From Desmodus rotundus (taxonomy: Eukaryota; Chordata; Mammalia; Chiroptera; Phyllostomidae), in the NCBI RefSeq assembly GCF_022682495.2, contig NC_071388.1, forward strand, positions 179,457,622-179,521,621: DNA of 64,000 bases, given 5' to 3'. Positions 35,386 through 46,903 of the stretch are shown here, one piece after another. The notes below the pieces were generated by a model that had not been told where the DNA came from, made no database searches, and saw nothing but the letters and a program-made list of their open reading frames with translations. Position numbers and translations under genes: made by a program. Each line of letters starts with the position of its first letter. The stretch's first letter is position 1.

Positions 35386-36795
35386 TCACTGGGATAATCT
35401 GTATGGCCCAGGGAGAGGGGTGCAGAAGGTGTGGAGATTGAATTGACACTCATCCTTCATCAGGAGCCCGGAAGGAAGTAGCAGAGCTTCCGGTCTGGGT
35501 GGGGACTGTGGGTCCCTGCTGACCTCTGCTTTTTCTATCTGGTCCATGGATCTGTTGAGCGGCCACCTGATTTCAGTGTCTCTAGTCCCTGCCGTGACCC
35601 TGGTCACAGTGTAAACCACTCTTGTCCATCTTGTTCCCACCTCAGCTGCCTCAGGCTCTGTTCAGCCTTCTCAAAACTTCTCTCCCTGAGTGTGGGGGAG
35701 GTTTTCAGGGGCAGAGCTTGGGGCAATTTAGGCATTCTTTTCTGCTTTCCCAGCTGCAATAGGGCTTCTAGCAGGCTGCCCTCAGGCCCCAGTGTAGTTC
35801 CACCCTCCACCTTTATCCGGGACAATCGGCCTCCCTAGGCCACTTGCACATTCCTGGGCTGTGTCCTGGCTTTTATTTCTATTAAGCTCCTGCTTCCTAG
35901 ATCTCAAAGATCAAAGGCTTTAAAGAATTGTGCTTTTCAACTTTGGTACTGTGCCGTGAGGAAATAAAAGGGGGAAGGAAAAATTAGAATTTCCTTCATT
36001 TCAACTATCGTTAACTGCTTTCCCCTTGAGGATAGGGTATCTTATAAACTAATTTATTGGCAAGAGAAGGTGAAAGCTAAAGAAAGGAAAGGAGTTTACA
36101 ATGAATATATAATTCTTCAAAATATCTAGGCTTGCTTGTCTTCATTGTTTTTATATTCTCCATTTGTTTATTCTGAGTCTTGACCTTTGTCCAAATTCAT
36201 GTGTCTTTGACCCCTCTGTCCCAAGCGCCTTGTAGGGCACACAGAAGCTACACAGAATGCGTGCGGGATTGCGGTCGCTTGGGTGAGTTTCACATGCTCC
36301 TTTGTGCTCTGTATCCAAACCTACTGATTCTTCCAAATGCCTTCAAAAGCGGTGAACATCAAGTAAACATACATGTTTACTAATCGTCAGCATGGCCATC
36401 ATAACTCTTTTGGATTCAGGGAGTAAAAAGATGACCTGAACTACATTAAGACAGAGGAGACTTATTTGAAGGACACTGGACTATTTAATGCAACTGAGAA
36501 GCACAAGTGCCCAGTAGGCCCTGAGGGTTAAGATGCCACAGCACCGAGTTCCTCCAGGACGCTCTCTCTCCTGTCTCCAGCCTCTGGCTCAGGCTCTCAT
36601 TCCTCTTGACAGGAAACCTCGCATATCACCACACGGTCACAGGAAAGGAACTGCCCTCCACCTGTTAGCTACTCTAGTGGACCTCTCTTGGGTCCGGGGT
36701 TTGCCTCAGAACCAATTAAAACTGACAGTAGGTTATCATTACTGGCCCTACTAAACCTAAAAAGCTCACTGGCTCTCTCTTAACTGAGGTGATCT
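35386..36795. other. Mixed sequence, partly GC-richer, no gene found
   Basis: 35400-35850 is GC-richer and carries two overlapping minus-strand open frames (35386-35640, 35604-35825) without motifs. 36440-36700 resembles the unresolved repeat near 31500. Confidence 0.35.
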
Positions 36796-36799
36796 GGAA

Positions 36800-36900
36800 T
36801 GAGCATGTAATAACTGCACTGTAACCCTTGTGAGTTTAGCAGAGTGACGAACACATAGTAGGCATTCACAATTATTTGCTGAATAATTGAATACTTTGCT
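36800..36900 (+). repeat. L2 LINE 3' end
   Basis: 'acgaacacatagtaggcatt' and 'attatttgctgaataattga' match the L2 terminal 'cacatagtaggcactcaata...tttgttgaatga' pattern. Confidence 0.65.
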
Positions 36901-39900
36901 GGTTGATTTAAGAGAAGCGAGAGACTTGCACAAGTCCACGTGAGGGTAAGATTAACGCATTTCCTCTGAATCATTGTTTCCTCACACGGAAACAACTCCC
37001 CACCCCATTGTGCACTTCATGCAAAACTATCCTCCTGATGGATGCAGAGTCCCCGGAGGGATTACTATCCATTGATGTGGATTGACAAGGAAGCTCTAAG
37101 TTAAACCATAACCGTTGAATTTGAAGTTAGTGACTTTTCCTAATTGTGAAGGTTTTATAATTCCCTACCAGGTCCTCCTGTTCCGATAAAAGTGCAAAAT
37201 CCTGTTTTGGGGGTTCATTTATGTAAGTGATGGTGAATGACTGACTGCTTAATTGACATGTGTTGTAAAAGCATCCTTCCTGCTGTTTGTGGGCTTAATT
37301 TTCCCACCACATACCTGAGCGCTGTGTGTGTGTCGTGCCGCACGGGACGCAGAGTCCCGCAGCTCGCCCTGAAGTACCATGAGAAGTCTCCTTCGAACTC
37401 TTAAAGCATAGAGATGCGTCACCGCACTTTTTTATGAGATTTGTTGATTAGTTCATTAGGTTACCATTACTTTTGATCACAGCTAAAAGAGACAGAGGGC
37501 TAGAGAAGAGAGTATTTATACGTTCAAGGAAAAGACTGCATGGAAATCAAGCTCTCCCTCCCACCTTCAGGTACTACATACAAGCCTAAATTGTGCATGG
37601 ATTTTGAATGAAAGTGTTTCTAATTAAACTTCTTATTCAGGAATAATATTGTGCAGAAAACAAGGTAGTTTTCCTGTAGAGTAGATGTTATCATTGTGTA
37701 AGATGCTTACATGGGATGTATATGTACACAGACATGTATATACACACCATACACACATATATCATATATGTACACCTGTGACTATATCCATACCCATGTT
37801 CAGTGTAAACCGTCTCAGTACTGTTTGGTAGTCACCCAAAGGCATCAACACATTGTCTGTTTCTCCCCAAATTGTGGAATACGCTGAATTAGACATTAAA
37901 TGTGAAGCACCGAGTGGGCATGTTGAAATGAAGACATCGTGAGTCACTTAAGGATCCCAGAAAGGAGGCGTAACACAGTGAGCAGATCACTACGCGAAAG
38001 CTCTGTGTCTTCTGATGAGGATGTTGGAATTATGTCAAAGCTAACATTCTGTTTTATCCCGTTTATAATCATACCAAAAAACCTTTTAAAATTGTATATT
38101 CTGTTACCCTGCTGACAGTGACTATTGTTACACTAAACCCCTATGTAATTGCCATCGTCACGTATTATTGTAGAGTGATTCATGGGTAATATACTTTATT
38201 CCAATTAACTATCAGAGAAATTCTTGGGACTAGCTAGATCTTTCTAGAACATATTAGCCTAAAAATTAGAGGTACTCATTGTGCGCTGCCTCAGAATTAA
38301 AGAAGTATGACATATTGGAAAATGAAAACACTCTCTTTTGTTGGAATTAGACCATAATTCATTTTCTAATTTAGTGTATTTTTCACCATATCCCTTTCCA
38401 AAAATTGAATGTGATTGTTTTTCTTACTTTTTTTAGTGACATGCATATTAGAAGTGTTATAGCTGATCAATGCCATCAAAATAGTTCTTTAAAATAACCA
38501 GGACATGAACTCTTAACAAGATTCAGTCAGTTCTATTTTTAGTTCCCCTAAGCTATGAACTATTTGTACATCCATGCTTCTGCATAATAACTTTTCAGTG
38601 TGGTTTCAGTAATCATTCCAGAAGGCATAATCTCAAAATATCTATATGCATAAAGAATATATTTAAAATAAAGGCTAAATTGGCTGGCCATGCATTAAAC
38701 CATTTGCCTGTGAAATCACTTTGTGAAATGTCTCCACACAGGAGATATTCCAGCCCAAGGGAGGACACAACTAACTTTTTTCCTCACTATATTGTATCAC
38801 TATAACTCTTTTTGGAACCACTTCTTAGTGTCCTTTTACATCACTCCTTCCTTCTTTCTCCAAGATGATAATCCATTTTAAGAATTCGCTCTTAATTTAG
38901 TCCACATATTTAGCGGAAGAGAGTGAATCTCCAACTACTTGCCCTTAAATATTGTACTTAATAGCTGAAATGAGAGGTGCTGGTAATTTTGCAAAAGATA
39001 AAAAAAACTATGTTAGCACCAGACTCACTCCCTGAAATTCAGAGGTGGGGGTGCAAAGAGTGAGTGCTATGGCTTTCCTTGAAGGAACACAGATCGTCTA
39101 TGTTTCTTAATGAGAAACTTTTTTTTTCAGGCATTCAAAGGAAAGACACCCAACAGAGCTGTATTTAGAGTTTCAAAACAAAAAATATTCCTTTTTAGCT
39201 TTTCTTTAATAAAGAACACGAGTGAAATCTTCTCACAAATGAAGAATGCTTTTATAATTTGGTTTGCTCTTTCATAAGACGATACCCAGGTCAGCAGGCT
39301 GTGTTCCTCACTGCCGTCTTCCTGTCCTCGCGAGTATGGAGACAGACTAGATGCAGACTCACAGTCTCAGACTCCAGTGCTGCAGAAGACTCTTCCTGCA
39401 CTACAGCATCAATGTATAGTTGTGCTCTTTCCTCCAGCCAAATAATATCACTTTCTCAGGTTATTACAATCAGATTGTCTGGAAAATGAAGTATCACATT
39501 TTTTCTAGATTCTAGGCAAAATATGCCCCCTCCCCTTATATTAATCTGGCCAATGTTTACAGATAAAAAAAATAATTAGTAAATTCATTTTAATCGCTCC
39601 TGAAAGTAGTTTTTATTCACTAGCTTTTGCTGTTCATGTGCCTTTAGAAAATATAAATGTAATTCTATGAACTTGGTTGCTTTCTGAGGTCTTGCTTTTC
39701 TTATCACGAGTAAAGGATTCAAGTCATCTAAAAACAAGAGATCTTGAGATAAAGGATTACAAGTGAATGAAGACTCACAATTTTGCATTTGGTAATTTTT
39801 ATGGCTGCCACAAAATAATGTTTGTGTCTGTTCTATCTCTACCATCTTTATGGACATATATATTTTTAAATGATACACGATGATAATTTTTGAGGGTGTG

Positions 39901-40600
39901 CAAAAATATAATTTAGCTTTAGGTGTGCATATTTATAACTTCTAAATGCCCGTACTTGTACACTATCTCTTTTAGATTAAAAGCAAATTATATACTCTCC
40001 TATCCAATGGCTTTCTTTACCTATTTTTCTTATACAAGCACATGACATCATCATTTAAATCAAACCGATTTCTAAGCACCACAGCTGTTACTAGTTATTT
40101 AGAAGTCTAATTTGAGCAGAATGTGTCACGCCAACTTTGCACACACACGCTCACACAGGCAGTATTCACATTAAAACTTTCACCTCTATTAAATAGCAAC
40201 AGTTCTTCAAAAATCCAACACTCTACTCTTAACAACTAAATAAAATGTGTCTTTGAGGAGTAACGTGCCTATTTTATTTTTATTCTGGAAGGCAAATCTT
40301 GTATTGAGTGGTATAGTTTCATTGCCCTGCTGTCCCTTTCATCAGTTCTCCAAGGCGCCTGTGATACTGGGCAAGTTCAGCCTTCCCACCTCAGGGTTTC
40401 ACTCTTCCGAATGAAGGGTGAATCTCTGTGACTGTTTCCCATGGGGGTCACATAGATACAGCCATCAGTGTTGAAATAGCATTCGCTCAGGCAAACAGAA
40501 GCTTTATTAGCCTCTACAAGAGTTTGCTCCTTAGGGAGACTAAATTCAAAATGGCACAAGCCATCTGTTGTGGTGGGATATTTTGGTTCCCGGGTGCTGT
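36901..40600. other. Unique sequence, about 3.7 kb
   Basis: No confident repeat or gene. 37690-37790 is a TA/CA-rich simple stretch. The open frame at 39259-39489 has a comparably open complement on the minus strand and no flanking splice pair, so I do not call an exon. Confidence 0.4.
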
Positions 40601-40601
40601 A

Positions 40602-40638
40602 CCTCTCTCTCCCTCTCTCTCTCTCTCTCCTTTCTCTC
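40602..40638 (+). repeat. (CT)n simple repeat
   Basis: Imperfect CT dinucleotide run; it gives the RE-repeat in the minus-strand open frame that covers it. Confidence 0.95.
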
Positions 40639-41149
40639 ATTTTTTGGTTACACAAAGTGACAGCTTTATACTCCATTCTTAAATTTCAAGTTGACTGACT
40701 CATAGAAATGTAACAGGTCCACAAATCTTTGTAGAAAGGCACACCGTATGTCCAGAGCAACCGAAAAATCAAATTTGATATTGAGCATGATAGTCAATTC
40801 AGTGTCTACTGGGGCACTCCCCATCACTTCAGCCATGGAGCGCTTTGACAGACAGGAGGCTGTGGGAAGGTCTGGACCGGTGCCTGCTGCAGGGGTCTCC
40901 TTCTGTGAGCACCTCTGAATCCCGATGTCAGAAGGTATTTGGCTGAACTGGAATTACTATCAAAAACATTTTCTTTTGGAAAAAAATTTTTTTGGGGGGT
41001 AGATCATAGTTATATCCCCAAAATTCAGAGATGAAATCATTGATGAAAGGAGATTTTTAAATTCTCATATTTTGAGAGTACCAATACAAAAATATAAATA
41101 ATTATAAGTTAGTATCAGCTTTCATGAGTAAACTGTAAACCCAGTGCAA

Positions 41150-41225
41150 ACAGATCCTGTTCATTTCTACCATACACCTTGTTCCAGCAGGGGCTCTGGC
41201 ACATGTTAAGTACTCATGAAATATT
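41150..41225 (+). repeat. L2/MIR 3' end
   Basis: 'gctctggcacatgttaagta' and 'ctcatgaaatatttgtggaa' match the shared L2/MIR tail 'cctggcacatagtaagtgctcaataaatatttgttgaa'. The purine tract grows from its tail. Confidence 0.6.
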
Positions 41226-41322
41226 TGTGGAAGAAAGGAAAGAAGGAAGGAGGGCAGAAGAGACAAAAGGGAAGGAAAGAAGAAAGACAGGGAAGGGAGG
41301 GCAGGACGAAGGGGAAAAAATC
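41226..41322 (+). repeat. GAAA/GGAA-rich purine tract
   Basis: Degenerate (GGAA)n/(GAAA)n low-complexity DNA adjoining the L2 tail. Confidence 0.95.
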
Positions 41323-41491
41323 TATTGTGGGGAGTGAAAAGCTTTGAGCTCTTTAAAAAGCATTGAGCCTTATGAAATACCAACTGTAAACTATTGATAA
41401 AACACTGAAAGAATGATACAAAATGTGAAAACTATAAACAATGGATGTCATTAAAACTAAGTATCAACACTATTATAAATTATACTAGGCA

Positions 41492-41548
41492 CAATATAGA
41501 ATTGGCCTCCAATGGCCAATTGGAAATGTCAATATAGAATTGACATTT
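41492..41548. other. Two adjacent perfect hairpins with a 13-bp direct repeat
   Basis: Hairpin 1: arms ATTGGCC/GGCCAAT at 41501-41520 with a 6-nt loop. Hairpin 2: 10-bp arms at 41524-41533 and 41539-41548 with a 5-nt loop. The 13-mer CAATATAGAATTG occurs at both 41492-41504 and 41530-41542. Confidence 0.8.
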
Positions 41549-41979
41549 TTTTTCTTTGAGTTTAGCATTGAAATGATTTTTGAATCAAAACTCCAGCTCG
41601 TCTAAGATCGTGTCTACAGTAGGACTGGGGATGAACAATGCTTTGGGAAAAAATACGGCATTCACTCCACAAGTACAATATTCTTCTGGAACATGTGCTT
41701 TAATTTTTGTTTTGTCTCACGAGATGGACATGAGACCTAGAAATCCCAGGTTATACAAGCAGTGAAGGATATACGAAAGGGAACAACGGTCCCCAGGGAC
41801 CGACAGACGGAGGCTAATATGCTGGTGCATCATTGTGTGGCCCCAGAGTTAGCCTTCTACATTCACTCTTGTTTTCATCTGGTGTACAGTCGGATTAGCA
41901 TTCAAGTCCCCCAGTTCCTACCACCTGGACTAAAATAGTGCAGTATGAATCTTTAAAAAAAAGTGTTTTGTGCTTAACT

Positions 41980-44121
41980 AACCTTTTTATTTTTATTTTT
42001 TAAAATTATATTTTATTGATTATGCTATTACAGTTGTCCCAGGTTTTCCCCCTTTCCCCCCTTCACCCAGCACCATCCACTCCCTCAGGCAATCCCACCA
42101 CCATTGTTCATACCCATGGGTCATGTGTATAAGTTCTTTGGCTACTCCATTTCCTATACTGCACTTTACATTGTAGTGGCTATTCTGTAACTACCTATTT
42201 GTACTTCTTAATCCCCTCACCTCTTCACCCATTCTCCCCTCCCCTTCCCATCTGGCAACCTTCTGGTAACTAATTTCTTTTCTCTTGCTTTTAAGAGTCT
42301 CTCTTTATCTTTAAGCTTTGGCCTTTTAATATAATGTGTCTTGTAGTTGGTCTCTTTATGTCCATCATAATTGGGACTCTGTGCACTTCCTGAACTTGTG
42401 TGTCTATTGCCTTCACCAAATTAGGGAAGTTTTCTTTTGCTATTTTTTTCAGATAGATTTCCAGTTTATTGCTCTTTTTCTTCTCCTGTTGGCACTCCTA
42501 TGATGTGAATGTTGGACATCTTAAAGTTGTCCCAGAAGCTGTTTTTACTATCCCCATTTTTTTGAATTTTTTCTTCTTGTTGTTCTGCATGATTGTTTTT
42601 GATACCTTATATTCCAAATCATTGATTTGATTCTCGGCTTCATTCATTCTACTGTTGTTTCCCTGTAAATTGTTCTTTATTTCAATCAATGTACCCTTTG
42701 TTTCTGACTGGGTCTTTTTTGTGCTGTTGAGGTCCTCACTAAGTTCCTTGAGCATCTTATAACCAGTGTTTTGAACTCTGCATCTGACAGATTGCTCATC
42801 TACATTTCATTTAGCTCTTTTTCTGGAGTTTTAATCTGTTCTTTCATTTGGGCCATGTGTCTTTGTCTCCTTGTTTTGGCAGCCTCCTTGTGTCTGTTTC
42901 TGTGTATTAGGTGGAGCTGCTTTGACTCTGTGTCTTGGTAGTTTGGCCTAATGTAATAGGTGTCCTATAAGGTCCAGTGGCACAGCCTCTTCTGTCACTC
43001 AAGCTGGGTACTCAAGGTGCTTTCTTCATGTGGGCTGAGTACACCCTCCTCTTGTAATTGAGCCTTGATTGCTGTTGGCAGATCAATGGGAGGGATTTAT
43101 CCAGAGTAGTCAGCTGCAAGGACTGGCTGTGACCACTGACCACCAACCTCTGCCTTCCATGGAAGATCAGCTGTGCAGGGGTAGGGTGGTAGGGCTCAGA
43201 CATGGTCTGAAGCTGACCACTGGGTGTACTGGTCCTGGGGTTTCCTGGGTGGTGCAGGCCAAGGTCAGCCCCCACCTGTGTTTGGCCCAGGGCACCATGC
43301 CTGAGCTGTAAAACAATCTGAGATTGCTGCTACTGAGATGGCTGAGATTCCCAGGTGAAACTAAGCTGGGACTGTAGTCTGGCTGCCACTAAGGCTCACT
43401 AAAGCCAGCTGTTGCTTGTTTGATAGAATTTAGGAGCCAAGATAAGCCATTGTTATGGAAAAGCAGCTTGGAGGAGTCCGTAAATTGGGTGGGGTGGAGC
43501 CTCTGTGGATTTCCAAGGTGGGTCACAGAGTATTAGCCAGGTTGATGGAGTCTCAGATATAGCACAAGCCTACTAGCTCTGTGGGGAAATGGGCTCAGCA
43601 AAAAGACAATGTCCTCTGCTCACCCTGATGCCAGACACTTCAATCTCTCCTTGTATACTACTGGTGCCCTTCAAGCGGCCATGCTGGTGCTGGAGCTCAG
43701 AGGGAGCGAGTCTAAGCAGGTGAGTCCTTGTGTGGGTTCCCCAAGAGGAACTGCTTAGAACTCCAGCATCCTCCTCCGCTGACTCTATCCCCGCTGGTTT
43801 TCGTAGTCAGAAGTTGTGGGGACTTATCTTCCTGGCACTGGAATCCTGGGCTCGGGGGCCTGGTGTGGGGCTGGAACTCCTTGCTCCTGAGATAACCCTA
43901 CCGAATTTTTATCCACTTGGGTGTGGGGCCAGCCCATTCTGTGTCCATGGCCCTGCTACCAGTCTGGATGGATGTGGTTTCTTCAATTCTGTAGTTGTTA
44001 GACTTTCATTGAACTCGATTTCTATTATTCCTGAGTGATGGTTGTTCTATATGTTAGCTGTAAGTCTGATGAGGTTGTGCGAAGAGGTGAGCCATGTCTG
44101 CCTATGCTGCCATCTTGATGG
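41980..44121 (-). mobile_element. HAL1-like half-L1 element, 5' UTR to 3' tail
   Basis: Read on the minus strand: a 5' end with an L1-type start (CATCAAGATGGCAGCATAGG, near 44115), about 1.3 kb of GC-rich 5' UTR, an ORF1 region (42799 to about 42270), then directly an L1/HAL1 3' UTR ('gattaagaagtacaaatagg', 'taaagtgcagtataggaaat') and an A-rich end near 41990. No ORF2 lies between. That is the architecture of HAL1 (ORF1-only) elements, about 2.1 kb here; an ORF2 deletion from an L1 is the alternative. A diverged flank pair (TGCAGTATGAATCT at 41939 and TGCAGTAATTAATCT at 44131) may be the target duplication. Confidence 0.8.
42270..42799 (-). pseudogene. L1/HAL1 ORF1 pseudogene
   Basis: The likely start codon is at 42799 (MSNLSDAEFKTLVIR). 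A one-base loss follows at about 42755; the frame then runs as MLKELSEDLNSTKKTQSE through a coiled-coil segment with NEAENQINDLE (to about 42600). A second shift near 42560 moves the NIHIIGVP motif of the ORF1 RNA-recognition domain into another frame, and an in-frame TAA lies at 42466-42468. A basic C-terminal KDKERLLKAREKK-type segment persists near 42290. ORF1p normally trimerises and coats L1 RNA; this copy is inactive. Confidence 0.85.
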
Positions 44122-45765
44122 GAAGTCTAATGCAGTAATTAATCTCGAAAGGATGAGACTCCTGAGATTATTCATTAAATGGTAGGGTGTTTTTGTTTTT
44201 TTTGCTAGCTAAATCATTTCTTCCAATGAAATATTCCTTAGAAACCTCACATGAAAACCACGTTTCTCTGGTTGAAGCTGAGTGGGCTCACACCCGGTAC
44301 TCCCACTGTACTCACCCTCGCTCCTGAACATTAATTTGCAAGTTGCCTCATCCAGGCTGAACTTTAGTGACTCCGTTCCCACCTTACCTGATGCCTTTCC
44401 TCCACGAGCTCCTGCTTGTGAATGCTCGCTCCATCATTCTTAGCTCAGCTCATAACATGTCTTGTAGGTGGGCTTCTGTGGAAGACTTAACTTTTTTACC
44501 TTCTCCCCAAATGCCTACAGTATTCTCAATTTGACTTACACAGATGCTATTTTGTTGATTCATTGGAAGTTAGGTGTCAAACAACCCAAATATGTTTGCT
44601 ACATTGTTCATAAGACTGTAAATTCTTATATGGCAAGGACCACACTTCATGGGCTTTGAAATCTCATGCTGTGTGAACCTTCAGCTTTGCCTTCCCCTGG
44701 GTGCCTGAGGAGCAGGGAGGCTTCCATTTCTGTTCTAAATGATCGTTTGGAGATTAGCGGTAACTAATGACAATGACCTATCTTTCACACTTATCTGTGT
44801 TTACTACATTAGACGTAGCTTTAAAATCAAATTGCATGGTCTGATAGATCTTTATGTGGGCCTGCACAGGCTCGAACTCTAAATGAGTGCTATTTTTAGT
44901 TGTAGTTTAAACAGCTGGTTTTGCACGATGAGGAGAAAATGTAATACTTTTATTTTCTTTACTGAGACACTTTTGAGAATAAAAGAGGGGACTTTTAGCA
45001 AGTAGCAGGCATATAAGATTACATCAGGCATGAAGCAGGGATTTCCTGGGTTATTTGGTTACTCTAATTACCATACATCTGTGTACTCAAAACATATTTG
45101 TTGAGGGCCTATTTTTGTTACTATGATTCCAGGGGGCTGAAATAAAAACTTTGGAATAGCAATCTAGTGAGTTTAACAGTGTTAGCTTCATTAAATCATT
45201 AAAAAGTCCTCGATTTTAGTCCAAAAGGAGCTTCTCGTTTCATATTAGGGATTATTAATTTACTGAGGGGAATAAAAAGCAGTAACAGAGCCCAGAATTC
45301 AGAGCTCCAGACACCCAGGTAAGTGATCGTGAACATGGGGAACCCAGGATACCATTGCTTGTCATCGCCTTCTCTTGCACCTTAGGTTTCTCCTCTGCAA
45401 AACCGAAGTACAGGATCAGATTGCATGCAGGGTCACTTAATGCTTCCAAGAATTAAAATAAAAGATAAAATTGATTAATGAATTATCTAGAAACATTGTT
45501 TTCCCCTTGATATTGATGGAAAAGTAAGTGCTACTGTCTGTGGAAACTGTTACATGGGGGTTGCTTAATGGCAACATACAGACACTGCTAACGTGCAAGG
45601 CTCCCATTCATTATTTAAATTCCATTAACAGGAGCTGTTTAGACTAAGAGCTGGTGAATTTTACCTGATTATTATTTTGTTTGTTTCAGGTAGTTTCTCT
45701 CTGGGTATGCTAGTTTTCCACAAAAATTCATTCTCCTTTTTTTAAAAAAAACATATTATATCATG
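44122..45765. other. Unique sequence, nothing recognised
   Basis: No confident repeat, except a weak L2-like antisense patch near 45080-45150 ('aacatatttgttgagggcct'). Confidence 0.4.
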
Positions 45766-45769
45766 TGGA

Positions 45770-46195
45770 CATATGACTGCCCCGCTATACACTATATTTC
45801 CTGGCTCTGTTGCAGGGAGGTGGGTCCATAAGACTGAGTTTTTGTCAATAGAAAATACACTAAAGTGATGTAGAATACACAGTGATGTATTTTCCACTCA
45901 AGTAATGTGTTCTGCTGTGTCACTTAACTAAAAGGAAATCGCTTACACTCCATTTCCTTTTTTACTTTCATCCAATGGGCTAGAATAAAAATATGACCAT
46001 GACCCAGTGTAATGAAGCAGAGAACAATGCCCTAGGAGATTTGGAAATAACAAGGTGAAGGTAAACTGAGACTTGAATGACTTCTTAGAGCACAGACGTA
46101 CCACAAGCAGAACTTCCCTTCTACGTCTAGACTGATACTTCAGAGAGAAATAAAATCCTATCTTTCCTACTTCACCATTTGATGTCCATTTGTTA
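45770..46195 (+). mobile_element. Probable old MaLR-type LTR
   Basis: Order 'gttgcagggaggtgggtcca', 'aagactgagtttttgtcaat' and 'gtgatgtagaatacacagtg', then 'agacttgaatgacttcttag', 'agcacagacgtaccac' and 'tcagagagaaataaaatcct' parallels old mammalian LTRs that read 'gtgactaagttctggccaatg...gtgagaaataaa'. The 3' end is missing or too decayed to see. Confidence 0.45.
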
Positions 46196-46725
46196 CAGAG
46201 GCTTAGCCTGTAACCTGAATAATGGTGTATGTCTCCCAGCAGAAGGAGAGCACAGCCACCACAGCGAGAGACGAAACACTAGGGTTTGAGGGAGGCAGTG
46301 ACCCAACTTCCCTTCCGTAGCTCGTACGCAGAGCGGCAGCCCCTCCCGAAAACACAGTTCCGACAGACCACGCATTGAGCAGGTGCCGTGTCAACATCGA
46401 AGTACAAGATAGGCCCGGAATTTTAAAAGGAAGATATGATAGGGCAGTCAGATTACATGGAATTAAAGCAATAAGAATCACACAAAGATATGAATGGTGC
46501 AAAAGTGTTCTTTAGTCATACTGGTTGAGGAGGAACGGGGGAGAAGCCAAAAGAAAACTTCTGTACATCCTTTGCAGTTTATCAGCTATAGTAACTATAT
46601 GCATTTTTATTACTGATTGACTTTATTCATTCATAATAACTTTAAGAAGTCATGCTTTCTTGACTTCATTCATTAAAGAAGTTATATGAGAATTGCTATA
46701 TGTATTATATATTTCCTGCATTAGG
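46196..46725. other. Unique sequence
   Basis: Two overlapping minus-strand open frames (46193-46502) have no motif or splice context. Confidence 0.4.
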
Positions 46726-46726
46726 G

Positions 46727-46903
46727 GAATATATTATATATATATATTCTTTAACAAGTATATATATATATATATGGGAATATTATATACAATATATATA
46801 ATTATAGTATATATAGTATATAATTAGTATATATGGTATATATAGTATATAATTATAGTATAATATATAGTATATACAGATGTAGATATATTATATATAA
46901 CAA
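46727..46903. repeat. (TA)n-rich low-complexity tract
   Basis: About 180 bp of TATATA interspersed with GTATATA/ATTATAG units; many overlapping inverted repeats. Confidence 0.95.

Noticed and set aside
39259..39489. Possible exon on either strand
   Set aside because: The minus strand is also open for about 53 codons, but upstream stops occur in all frames behind the only plausible acceptor (TTTTCCAG), and I recognise no protein.
42498..42755. L1 ORF1 as an active gene
   Set aside because: Frameshifts on both sides and a downstream in-frame stop show it is a pseudogene.
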